From Beroe forskalii (Eukaryota > Ctenophora > Nuda > Beroida > Beroidae), in assembly GCA_011033025.1 (NCBI GenBank), contig WFMF01000362.1, forward strand, positions 117,573 to 181,572: 64,000 bases of DNA, in the 5' to 3' direction. The notes beneath the pieces are model-generated. The model was not told where the DNA came from, did not search any database, and saw nothing but the letters and a program-made list of their open reading frames with translations. The translations under genes were made by a program, and so were the position numbers. Below are positions 53,601 to 63,475 of the stretch, in pieces (the first letter of the stretch is position 1; each line of letters begins with the position of its first letter).

Positions 53601-55797
53601 ATGCTATCACATATCTACGAGAAGTCTAGATCTCTGATTTACATATTCCATCAGATATCTACAAGAAGTCTTGATCTCTGATTTACATACCCTATCAGAT
53701 ATCTACAAGAAGTGTAGATCTCTGATTAACATATCCTATCAGATATTTACAAGAAGTCGAGATATCTAGGCGTGTTTGCATCAGCTTTCCTCACCTACGC
53801 TGCCAGCAGTATTTTGCATGTGAGTCATGAGTCACAGCAACCACTTTACAGTCATACAACCATACATGTGAGTCACAGCAATCAATTAACATACAAACAT
53901 ACATATTCTATTGTGATATACACATATAGTGATAATTCATAATATGAATTATGTTAATTGATCAGTCATCTACCACCAAAATAGCAACAAACCAATGATT
54001 CTAAGGGAGTCACAGCAATCAATTAATTGATAAATTGACTTTTATTGATTCATAGCTTCTCTAACAATCGGTTGTCCGACTTTATAATTCATATAGTCTC
54101 AAGCTAATTAATCCACCATCTTCACATCTTTAATCAAACTTTTGTAAGAATTCATTGCTCTATTATTGTTGCTCCCGCCAGTTGCTTCTCACCAATATCT
54201 TCCTTTATCAGGGGCTGAACTTCCAGTTGCCTGTAGTCCTCTTCTCACCAATATCTTTCTATATCAGGGGCTGAACTTCCAGTTGCCAGTAGTCCTCTTC
54301 TCAATCTTCCTCTTCTCTTATGTGGAAATGAGTGAGTTTGCCTGAATTTATCTGCCTGAATCACCTTCTCCCGTCCCCGTATTTAAGTCTGTGACTGTCT
54401 TACAAAGTTACAGTGAAGAAATTCATCATTAATCAATACTCGTAACTCGCACTAACCGATGATCAATGACTTGATAACGTAATCCTCTACTATCTTACTT
54501 TTGAAAATATCGTGATTCAGATCGTGATTCAGTGATTCTATCTAAAACTATTTTCAGTGTTAAGGAGCGAACTGGCTGAGATGTTTAACTCCTGTGTCCT
54601 AGTTCACAGATGTTCTGATTGCAGTCATCGGAATAAGGTTTTAAATTTGTTTATCATTTACAAGAAAGATTAAGAGGATAGCAAGTGCCTTACGCAGTCC
54701 TAACCCAAGAAATGATTGTAAGAAGTTTCAGATTCATCACTTACCACTTATACTGCAACCACTTTAAGGGACGAACATCCTAAAATGTACGTTCTCGCTA
54801 GAACTTCTTGATCATCACTAATTCTAGAACACACAGGTACTGGAGCTACCCACTAAGTTAGTGTTTGTAGCTGTCAATGTGGTGCAGTTGGCTTACCTCG
54901 GAGTGATGTTTGACTCAGATCCCACCCAAATGGAGGTAACAGTTGTCAATTATAAGGAGGTTATAAGTTTCTTTCTTCATTGGCCTGCAAAGTTTCAAGA
55001 GTTAACTAGTACCAACAAGCCCTAAAAATTCCGGATATAACTTTGAGACTCTTGCTTACATTGTTGTACCTATAGGCTATGGGCAAATCTGTGAATAGTT
55101 GTATGATTTTTTTCTCTCCAATCGCTTTTTTTGTTTCACTGTTCACAACAAGGTCTCACTCAGGGATACTCCCCCATTATTCCCACTCCCCATTATTCCC
55201 ACACCTCATTATTCCCACTCCCCATTATTCCCACTCCTCATTATTCCCACTCCCCATTATTCCCACACCTCATTATTCCCACTCCCCATTATTCCCACTC
55301 CCCATTATTCCCACACCTCATTATTCCCACACCCCATTATTCCCACACCTCATTATTCCCACACCTCATTATTCCCACTCCCCATTATTCCCACACCCCA
55401 TTATTCCCACACCTCATTATTCCCACACCTCATTATTCCCACACCCCATTATTCCCACACCTCATTATTCCCACTCCCCATTATTCTCACACCTCATTAT
55501 TCCCACACCCCATTATTCCCACACCTCATTATTCCCACACCTCATTATTCCCACACCCCATTATTCCCACACTTTATTATTCCCACTCCCCATTATTCCC
55601 CCCCCCCATTATTCCCACCACTATTATTTATACTCCCACTACCCCATATTATTCCCACCCAGGGGTACTCTCGATGGAACGTCATCAGAAAGTGGAGTAA
55701 TCTGAAATGGTACGGTCACGTGTTGTGTTTGCTGGGGATGGGGCTGACACTTCTCCTTCGGGTGGTTAACAAGTACTGGGGGAAGAAGAACCAGTGA
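50631..55797 (+). CDS. PORCN: Protein-serine O-palmitoleoyltransferase porcupine
   Basis: Porcupine is the ER MBOAT enzyme that attaches palmitoleate to a conserved serine of Wnt proteins. Twelve coding exons: 50,631-50,765, 50,998-51,106, 51,280-51,382, 51,746-51,965, 52,247-52,356, 52,605-52,718, 52,974-53,071, 53,743-53,819, 54,268-54,331, 54,558-54,637, 54,837-54,935, 55,663-55,797; about 447 residues (human 461). Hydrophobic segments fill the protein. Diagnostic stretches: MKTVSLGFDVDAG, VEFPRSMAAVARNWNLPMHY (MBOAT asparagine), TYAASSILH with GLNFQLPVV (catalytic histidine, split codon context at 53,817-53,819) and CVLVHRCSDCSHRNK. All junctions are GT-AG and in phase. Several are embedded in tandem duplications (annotated separately). 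The start ATG follows an AG and precedes an acidic N-terminus (MSEYDKYYEDFGIEDEFDEL). Confidence 0.93.
51551..51765 (+). repeat. Triplicated 3' splice site of PORCN exon 4
   Basis: AG followed by TGAGTTAGCAGT occurs at 51,557, 51,651 and 51,746 with C-rich tracts between (period about 94-95 bp). Only the third copy continues into the coding exon. Confidence 0.88.
52711..52745 (+). repeat. 10-bp tandem repeat of the PORCN exon 6 donor
   Basis: After GATGAACC come GTTAGTAACC, GTTAGTAACC and GTTAGTTATC. Three possible GT donors are spaced 10 bp apart; only the first (52,719) keeps the reading phase to exon 7. Confidence 0.8.
53046..53455 (+). repeat. 53-bp minisatellite made from the PORCN exon 7 end and its donor, about 8 copies
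   Basis: Units start at 53,046, 53,099, 53,152, 53,205, 53,258, 53,311 and 53,364, with a diverged eighth near 53,405. Each contains CCATGCACTACTGGCTCAAA, then ACATGTGAGTTATGCAACC. The first unit is the real exon end (53,071) plus GTGAGT; the rest repeat exon edge and donor inside the intron. Confidence 0.95.
53548..53767 (+). repeat. 44-bp minisatellite made from the PORCN exon 8 acceptor, 5 copies
   Basis: Units start at 53,548, 53,592, 53,636, 53,680 and 53,724. Each contains CATATCCTATCAGATATCTA and CAAGAAGT. Only the last (AG at 53,741-53,742) leads into the real exon (YIYKKSRYLGVF). The second copy has CAC in place of CAG, so it lacks the acceptor AG. Confidence 0.95.
54186..54297 (+). 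repeat. 56-bp duplication of the PORCN exon 9 acceptor
   Basis: TTCTCACCAATATCTT..CCTTTATCAGGGGCTGAACT occurs with exon starts at 54,212 and 54,268. Using the first acceptor would run into TGA after crossing the second copy, so the second is used. Confidence 0.88.
55157..55662 (+). repeat. 16-bp pyrimidine-rich minisatellite before the last PORCN exon
   Basis: About 28 copies of ATTATTCCCAC(A/T)CC(T/C)C fill the intron and act as an extended polypyrimidine tract. The array starts with ACTCAGGGATACTCCCCC (55,154) and ends with CCCAGGGGTACTC (55,659), so a copy of the acceptor edge sits at each end. Three overlapping long frames are artefacts of a 16-bp period. Confidence 0.9.
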
Positions 55798-56159
55798 CAA
55801 TATTACCTGTGAAGTAGGAGGCAGAAGAACCACTGGTGAAGATTGGGAGGAAGAGCAGTGAAGATTGGGAAAAAGAGCAGTATAGATTGGGCGAAGACAG
55901 ACCCAGTGATGAGTGGGTACTGGGTAAGAAGGACCAGTGAAGATTGGGTGGAGGAAGGAGAACCAGAAAAGAGAGGGGAAGAAAGAGCAGTGAAGACTGG
56001 TTTTCACTAGTACAAGGTACAACCGATTGGTTATTATTCTGGACTTTGTCATATCAGACTGATCGTGTTATTACGTTATTATCGCGCTAATATTACTTAT
56101 TACCACAATTGATTGATACCTAGGTGTCAGAAATCAGAATGTTTTCAAATAATTCAGAA

Positions 56160-56195
56160 ATAGGACTTTATTTACTGAATTGAATCTAATAAATT
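56160..56195. terminator. Candidate poly(A) signals of convergent PORCN and TEX45-like genes
   Basis: AATAAA lies at 56,188-56,193 on the plus strand, about 390 bp after the PORCN stop. TTTATT at 56,168-56,173 gives AATAAA on the minus strand, about 540 bp after the stop of the opposite gene. Such hexamers are common by chance in AT-rich DNA. Confidence 0.3.
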
Positions 56196-56709
56196 ATAAA
56201 TATTAAACATAGCATCTCAAATTAGCAGTTAAGAAGCGAGTTTTATCGTTTAGTATTTTGAACACTTGATAGCTTACTGAGTTGTAACCATCGTGAGCCA
56301 TTGTCAGCTCTCTTCACATCTGATCTGTCCATGAAGTCTTAAGTTAAAATAAAATTGATACAGTGATTTCACACCGCAACATGAATAATGAATATGCAGG
56401 CCACATCCTTCTCAGAATAATAGCCCCTTCTTATCTTATTCCCATTCTAATATCTACTAGAATCTTGTGTCCCTCATTTCATTTCCCTAAGTCTTATGAC
56501 TGTTCTCTCTCACTTGCTCTAGTCTACCAGTGGCTTATCCCCTGTTCCTTTATCTCTCTCTGCCCCATGATATGGAGCGTAATTGTCCCCCTTATCTCTC
56601 TCTCCTGCCCCATGGAGTGTGATTGTCCCCCTTATCTCTCTCCTGCCCGATGTATTGTGATTGTCCCCCTTATCTCTTGTCCCTTTATCTCTCCAAGTAA
56701 TTGTCCCCC

Positions 56710-59700
56710 TTATCTGCCGGGGGTTGTGTATCTTGAGAAGTTCCCCAGAGGCACAGAACTGCTCTGTAGTTTAGGAGCCAGACCCTGAGGGTCGGGTTTC
56801 TTGGAGTAGAAGAGACTGTTGTAGGTAGTGCTGTACTCTGTGGGGGTGTCGTGAGAGAGGATCAGGTGACTGTCCTTCAACTGAGGGGAGGGAGGGATTA
56901 CAACTTACTGAGAACACAGTGTAGAGAAAAACATAGTATTTGCAAAGAAGTGGTTATTGTGGATCGAAAATGGGCGGAATTTTGACTAGTTCATCCGTAT
57001 CAGTAGATGTAATAACCATGACGACAGGACGTACTATCTGTTACCATGGCTACAAGAACTCCCTAGAAACTACAGTTCACTCACCCTGCCCAGCACAGTA
57101 GCTTTGTGTGTGAACTTCTGATGGTCTGCGTTGCTCTTGAAGTGGTCCTTTATCTCTGACACGGGAGCCTCACGATACTCTGAAATAACATTGTAGTTGA
57201 GGTGACTTGTCTGTAATACTGTGTGGCGAAGTATTGAAATAACATGGTTACCTCTTTACTTTACAAGGACTTAAAGATTCATTTTTTTAAATATGGCGGT
57301 TTTTTGGCCAGTCCAACGAATAGTAAAGGATGCTGATAAGCCAGCAAGGAATCATTACACCACCACGATGGGCACGGCCGGAAATCGAACCACCAACCTC
57401 TTGATTGAAAGTACGATGCCTTATTAACCACTGCGCTACCTGTTTGTGAGCCGAGTGTGAACCCGTTCTGGAACTTGACCAGCTGATCGACCCTATCCCT
57501 TGGCTTGACATGAGCTGCTTGTGACACATAGCAGGACTTGGTGGAGGCAGACAGCTCTGGGTTGTCTGTCCCCAGCACCACTCTACTCCTCGTGATAATC
57601 TCCTCCCCCTTCACTTTGGGGTTTAGGATCACTCCGGGGGCTCGCTGGGTGGGAGGGAGGATGTGTTAGCTTCAAGTAATTGGCGTTTACTGTTTCAATG
57701 AATCTGATGTAAGTTTCAGTATCTTAGTTTCGAGTTTACTATCTTAGGCTAGGGGTTGCTATCTAAATGTGAAAGAGTATTTCGTATTCGTTTGAGATAA
57801 TGAGATGAGAGTTGGTAATTTTCATTATTCAATGTCTGGGAATCTTGGGTCTCCTAAGCACTACACATTATTTATCAAAATAAATCTGGGTCCTGAAAGA
57901 TCACTGTTGTTGTCGTCAGTACTGAATCTACTCTGTACGTATATTTGAAAGCTAACTCAGTACATACGTGTGGGAAGTGCTCCCCGTAGGAGGTATCATT
58001 CTGCAGATCCCTCGTTCTCTCTGGGTCCCTGTCTCCCTCAGGGAAGTTACTCTCGAACACGTTCTCTGGCTTCATTGACAGGGTCGGACCTGTTGGAATG
58101 ATTTGTTGGGAAGGAGATAGGGTGGGGCCTGTTCGAATGAGTAGCTTAGTAGTCGGCTAAATTGATTTGTAAATGGGTGGGACTTGTTGGAAGGTTTACT
58201 CAGTGTGGCAATTGAATGGTCTAGGGCTTCAAGGGAATTTCAGTTGTCTTCTGGAATTTTAGTATTCTTCTGGAAGTTTTGAGGGTAGCATACAATAAAC
58301 TGTGAAGTTGATAATCATTGAGAGGTGTATTACCGTAGCTTTTCCCAGTGTGGTATTGGAGGTTGGTGGTGTCGGAGTGTGTCAGGGCTCCATTATGTGG
58401 CACCTCACTTCCGAATAAGAAGGTCGTCCCAAGGACTTTGGAGACTGCGCCAGCTTTGTTATATCTGACGAGAGAGTGAGTCATTTTAATTAAATTCGGG
58501 GGGATTTGAACTCGGGTATAGATTATTAAGCAAGGAGAGAAAACTTCCTGAGGCTCTGGCTACGAAAATCCAGGTTATTTGGCCCCTGGGGATTTTGTAT
58601 GCCTACATAACTCTTAGTCAAACCCCTCACAGTAAATAAGTATCTCTTGGTGGTGAACTCTTGTGGCACGTATTCATCCCTGACATTGGTGGTATGTTGG
58701 GGCGTGGTCTCGTTTCCTAACCCCACAGCATGGGTTCCTCTCTTAACAGCTGCTTCTCCGTAGGGCTGTTGTTTGGCAGGGTCGAACTTACCACTGTGCA
58801 ACTCCTGGGGGAAAACAGTGAGATTAAGGGAGGATGAGGTCCTGTCAGAAAGCTCTGAATAATTTGTCGATCTCCAAGATTCGATGTAGATTACATTTTA
58901 AAATCACAATATCCCATCATTCCTCTTCATTATCCTCTGCTTAAGTCATCATCTTAACACAAGAAATAACCACACAACTTCTCCCCTCACCTACCTGATT
59001 AGTGGTTTGGTAAGGTGGTGGTTTTCTCCTATCAGTCTTGAGAGTATCAATAATACCGTAGTCAATATACTCCGGATACCGGTTAGGTTTTATATGGTCC
59101 ACGTTCTGTCCTGGATAGCTGGCGTGTACCTCACTGAAAGTGGAAGCTTTGAAAGTATTGTGAAATAACTGGTCGATACAGTCAAAATATCATCAATTAT
59201 TGGTTTAACTAACAGAGCACATTTTCATATAAGGGCAGCACTATTTCACAGATATAAAATATTTTCTTTCTATAAATTGATCGTACATTGCCAAGAAATT
59301 GGATTGAATTTTGTTAACCTGAAAAATAAATTTTGTTTACCTGAGGGGTATCCTTATCTTCTCCTTGTCCCCACTGGGGATGGAGCTGTGCATGAGACTC
59401 TTCTGTTCCTTTCTGTCGAACTTCAGAGCGTTTTCTGGCTTAAAGTGCTCCTGTGCTGTGGTCCTGAGGAGATAGGAGTTGTTTCTGAGGAGATAGGAGG
59501 TGTTTGTGAGGAGATAGGAGGTGTTTCTGAGGAGATAGGAGTTGTGGGGAGAAAAGTGAGTTGTTTGGGGAGAAAAGTGAGTTGTTTGGGGAGAAAAGTG
59601 AGTTGTTTGGGGAGAAAAGTGAGTTGTTTGGGGAGAAAAGTGAGTTGTTTGGGGAGAAAAGTGAGTTGTTTGGGGAGAAAAGTGAGTTGTTTGGGGAGAA

Positions 59701-62700
59701 AAGTGAGTTGTTTGGGGAGAAAAGTGAGTTGTTTGGGAGAAATGTGAGTTGTTTGGGAGAAAAGTGAGTTGTTTGGGGAGAAAAGTGAGTTGTTTGGGGA
59801 GAAAAGTGAGTTGTTTGGGGAGAAAAGTGAGTTGTTTGGGGAGAAAAGTGAGTTGTTTGGGGAGAAAAGTAGTTGTTTGGGGAGAAAAGTGAGTTGTTTG
59901 GGGAGAAAAGTGAGTTGTTTGGGGAGAAAAGTGGAGTTGTTTGGGGAGAAAAGTGAGTTGTTTGGGGAGAAAAGTGAGTTGTTTGGGGAGAAAAAGTGAG
60001 TTGTTTGGGGAGAAAAGTGAGTTGTTTGGGAGAAAAGTGAGTTGTTTGGGAGAAAAAGTGAGTTGTTTGGGAGAAAAAGTGAGTTGTTTGGGGAGAAAAA
60101 GTGAGTTGTTTGGGGAGAAAAGTGAGTTGTTTGGGGAGAAAAGTGAGTTGTTTGGGGAGAAAAGTGAGTTGTTTGGGGAGAAAAGTGAGTTGTTTGGGGA
60201 GAAAAGTGAGTTGTTTGGGGAGAAAAGTGAGTTGTTTGGGGAGAAAAGTGAGTTGTTTGGGGAGAAAAGTGGAGTTGTTTGGGGAGAAAAGTGAGTTGTT
60301 TGGGGAGAAAAGTGAGTTGTTTGGGAGAAAAGTGAGTTGTTTGGGGAGAAAAGTGAGTTGTTTGGGGAGAAAAGTGAGTTGTTTGGGGAGAAAAGTGAGT
60401 TGTTTGGGGAGAAAAGTGAGTTGTTTGGGGAGAAAAGTGAGTTGTTTGGGGAGAAAAAGTGAGTTGTTTGGGAGAAAAGTGAGTTGTTTGGGAGAAAAGT
60501 GAGTTGTTTGGGGAGAAAAGTGAGTTGTTTGGGGAGAAAAGTGAGTTGTTTGGTGAGAAAAGTGAGTTGTTTGGGGAGAAAAGTGAGTTGTTTGGGGAGA
60601 AAAGTGAGTTGTTTGGGGAGAAAAGTGAGTTGTTTGGGGAGAAAAGTGAGTTGTTTGGGGAGAAAAGTGAGTTGTTTGGGGAGAAAAGTTAGTTGTTTGG
60701 GGAGAAAAGTGAGTTGTTTGGGGAGAAAAGTTAGTTGTTTTGATACTTTTGGGTTGGAAGGACACATTGTTTATGAGGGTTCATTATATAAGACAAGTGT
60801 TGTACAATTAATAGTTGGATAGTGATAGGTGAATGATTTCATACCTCCAGAGGAAAATGACCATGATGATTGCGAAGTAAACGAACCAAATAGTAAGAAG
60901 TAAGGAATATTCTACAAGGATTGTACTGCACATTGAACAGTGAAGTAAAAGTATAAATAGCACAACATTACTACTGTGATAAGTAAAATTATTATTTATT
61001 AAGTTATTACTTTATTGAATTATTGGTTATTCGCATATGTGTTAGCACGCATAGAGTTCTCTGTGTACATGTGCCATCTTTACACCCACCGTCAAACCAG
61101 AGTTTATGAAAATAACGATGTCAATTCTCAATTCTTCAAGAAAAAACCACCCCAATGACTGTTTATCGTGACCAGTGATCAGTGACCCCTCCTAGACTAT
61201 GAAGTCTCTCCCTTGAAGCTCTCTTTTAAGAAAGTAAAAACAGAGCGTGGCTGCTAACTTCCTGTTTTATTACCATGAGGGTCCTTGTAAAACTTACAGG
61301 TCACAGAGTTCTCTGAGGTTGTGCTTTTCATGGATCAGTTGGGCGAAATAGTTCATCTTACTGAGTAAATGCAAGCGAAACGAAATAACAGTGTTCAATT
61401 AAAATTATAATAAATTGACAGTTGTACTGGGATTATATTCTTGAAAACATTTGATACCTCGGCGGGAAGCAATTATTTGAAAAGAATGATCATTATCTTA
61501 GAACTTGATGTAATTGTGTAACAGTGTTGCTAAAACAACTTAATAACAAATAGTGATATTCAGTGCTGTAATTAAATCATTCATCGTAAATATTATGTAA
61601 TTAATGAATTATTCAATTATTCAATGAAATCCCTGACGCAATTACATAGATCGAGTGAACTATAGAGATGAACGCAGACTTTAGCAGCTCCCGAATTTCA
61701 ACATTAAATCTTTTTACTTTATAATTTGACACGAAATATTGATTGTGGACTGTGGAAACTGGAAGGTTGCCTGTGGACTAGGTTGTGGAAGGTTGCTTGT
61801 TGACTCTGATAAGGTGCTTGTGAACTCTGGAAAGCTGTGAAAAGTTGATTGTGGCCTGTGGAAGGTTGCCTGTTGGACGATTCCCTGTGGATCTTTGGAC
61901 TGTTGCTCTGCGGACTGTTGCTTGTGGCCTGTGGAAGGTTGCCTGTGGATCTGCTGAAGGTTGCTTGTCTCTGTGGACTGTGGCTCTGAGGAACTTTGCC
62001 TGTGGCTCTTTGAATTGTGGCTCTGTGGACTGTTGCTCTATGACTCTGTGGAAGGTGGATTGTGGTTGTGTGGACTGTATAAAGCAGCCGGTGCACTACT
62101 CACTGGAATGAGATGCACTGAGAGTCACTGTGGCTGAGGAAGTTGGTATTGAGTCTGCCTGAATAATCATTCCACTCCCGAGTAGCTACTCCCATACTCC
62201 GGTACGAGTCTTTGGTCTGGGACACTGCCTGTTTGTTGTACTGCGAACTGCTGTAGGAGGAGGGAGCGTGTGAGGGGTTGTGCTACATGAAGATAGGGTG
62301 CAGGAAGAGCTTTTCAGATCTCTGCTGCAAATATTGATTATCACACTGCTGAAAAAAGTATATATTGATAACGAGGAAAATGTGGCAGACTGCAGAAAAT
62401 GTCTCTTGATAAGAATTAGGATCCGCCCCCTCCCCAACCTGTGCATGAGCTGACTGTCCCCCAGAGTTTTAGCTGCAACCTGTTCCTGCTGAACAGGAAC
62501 CTGGGCCGGCTGGAAGGCCAGTTTATTCGCACTCGTCTTAGTTTCCTGGGATAGATGTTGTGCAGTTAGTTTCCCTGGTCTTTGGAAGGAACGGTTAGTT
62601 TAGTAGCATTGCTGGGTAGACTTGATGTCCCGCATTCCTTGGTCTTTTCAGTTTTTGGCACGCTATTTGATAGGCAAATCAACGTGTGAACCCACATTCT

Positions 62701-62892
62701 GAATGATAAATAGCTCTCTTCTTGTTAGTTGTTTTCCTTCCTATTTTCTCTCCTCCACGTCCATATCTATTAAAATTGAAGAACTGAGAATGCCCTTACC
62801 TCTACGAAGGTAGCGTCCATTCCGATAGTGAAATGGGACGAGGATAGAAAGTCCTTCCCCGTTTTCTGGTAGGGTAACGTTCCCGCTGACAT
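56710..62892 (-). CDS. TEX45/SAXO5-like axonemal microtubule protein
   Basis: It resembles vertebrate TEX45 (SAXO5), a sperm and ciliary microtubule-associated protein. Exons on the minus strand: 62,892-62,800, 62,545-62,439, 62,250-62,104, 59,463-59,341, 59,133-58,995, 58,804-58,644, 58,464-58,334, 58,089-57,968, 57,644-57,440, 57,179-57,085, 56,880-56,710; about 497 residues. Supporting matches: KTGKDFLSSSHFTIG at the start (human FLKASHFSLG), HSSIPSGDKEKIRIP (human DSLPSGDRAKLRIP), KRYNKAGA (human DRYDKAQA), and repeated S.V.LG modules (RSRVVLGTDNPE, SSSVPLGNFSR). Phases agree at every junction. All junctions are GT-AG except 58,644/58,464, which reads AT-AG. It ends GR then TAA. No enzyme domain is seen; a structural microtubule-binding role is inferred from the family. 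Confidence 0.75.
57350..57440 (-). mobile_element. tRNA-derived SINE at the splice donor of TEX45-like exon 9
   Basis: On the minus strand, box A TAGCGCAGTGG (57,438-57,428) and box B GGTTCGATTTC (57,391-57,381) are present, with GAGGTTGGTGGTTCGATT shared with the SINE at 43.2 kb. The exon 9 donor GT (57,439-57,438) overlaps the first base of box A. Confidence 0.62.
59464..59546 (-). repeat. 21-bp repeats of the TEX45-like exon 4 acceptor
   Basis: Four copies of CTCCTATCTCCTCA(G/C)AAACA (minus strand) precede exon 4. Most end in CAG, so several closely spaced acceptors exist; the one at 59,464-59,466 is in phase. Confidence 0.85.
59546..60742. repeat. Long 21-bp minisatellite (TTGTTTGGGGAGAAAAGTGA), about 57 copies
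   Basis: Highly regular 21-bp repeats with occasional one-base indels fill the intron between exons 3 and 4 of the TEX45-like gene. On the gene's strand the unit is pyrimidine-rich (TTTTCTCCCCAAACAACTCA). The 400-plus-codon minus-strand frames of PKQLTFL/NNSLFSP repeats are artefacts because 21 is a multiple of three. Confidence 0.95.
61294..61360 (-). CDS. Possible small terminal exon inside the TEX45-like intron
   Basis: After an acceptor-like TTTACTCAG, a minus-strand frame reads KMNYFAQLIHEKHNLRELCD and stops at TAA (61,294-61,296). Its phase would fit exon 3 of the TEX45-like gene (CA then T), so it could be an alternative last exon, or the end of an unrecognised nested gene. No homologue is recognised. 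Confidence 0.3.
61740..62095. repeat. Degenerate GGACTGTGGAAGGTTGCCTG minisatellite
   Basis: Irregular repeats of CTGTGGAAGGTTGCCTGTGG and GTGGCTCTGTGGACTGTTGC, in 15-20 bp pieces, fill the intron just after exon 3 of the TEX45-like gene. Overlapping frames on both strands are artefacts. Confidence 0.8.
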
Positions 62893-63164
62893 GACTCCCC
62901 TTTAAACTTTACACTTTCACTGATTACTGTACAAATCAGGAATACGAAATCAAGCAAAACGATCAGTTAACTGTGTGTCGCATGGACAACAACGCCAATA
63001 TGATTGAGCAAATCACTTGGACACAATGCAGATAAATTTAAACACTGTTGAGCTTGTGATAGTTACAATGTTCGTATGCTCGATTACAGATTACGAAATT
63101 GCTTTACAATCTAGAATTATCATATACGGGCTTGGCTAAACGTGTATAGTGTAAAACGTGTAAT

Positions 63165-63475
63165 TGGTGATGCGACCTTTTACCCCCCCCCCGACTTTTT
63201 ATCCCCCGACCTTTTACCACCCTGTAAAGGTGCGACCTTTTACCCCCCTGCTTTGCCTTTTGATCTGTACTGTTTTCTAAGGGATAAAAGGCGCACTTCT
63301 GCCATAGGACTGCGACTTTTTATCCCCTATTGAAAACGAGCTCCGAATGAAGCAGGGGGATAAAAAGTCGTAGATAGCAGTAGAACTGCGACCTTTTATC
63401 CCCGTTCAAGCTTCGATGGGATAAACAGTCGTCGTACTAACATGAACTGCGACCTTTTACCCCCCACAGGATCAC
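63165..63475. mobile_element. Cluster of TGCGACCTTTTACCCC motifs on both strands
   Basis: The motif (T)GCGACYTTTTAYCCCC occurs at least six times in plus orientation and as GGGGATAAAAAGTCGT or variants in minus orientation within 310 bp. It resembles the internal-motif structure of the element at 3.4-5.0 kb. Ends and target duplication are not clear. Confidence 0.55.

Noticed and set aside
55079..55797. Three overlapping plus-strand frames of 189-232 codons (PHYSHSPLF repeats)
   Set aside because: Artefact of a 16-bp minisatellite open in all frames; only 55,663-55,797 is coding (last PORCN exon).
59337..60767. Minus-strand open frames of 441 and 476 codons
   Set aside because: They are translations of a 21-bp minisatellite; only the last ~120 bp (59,341-59,463) is a real exon.
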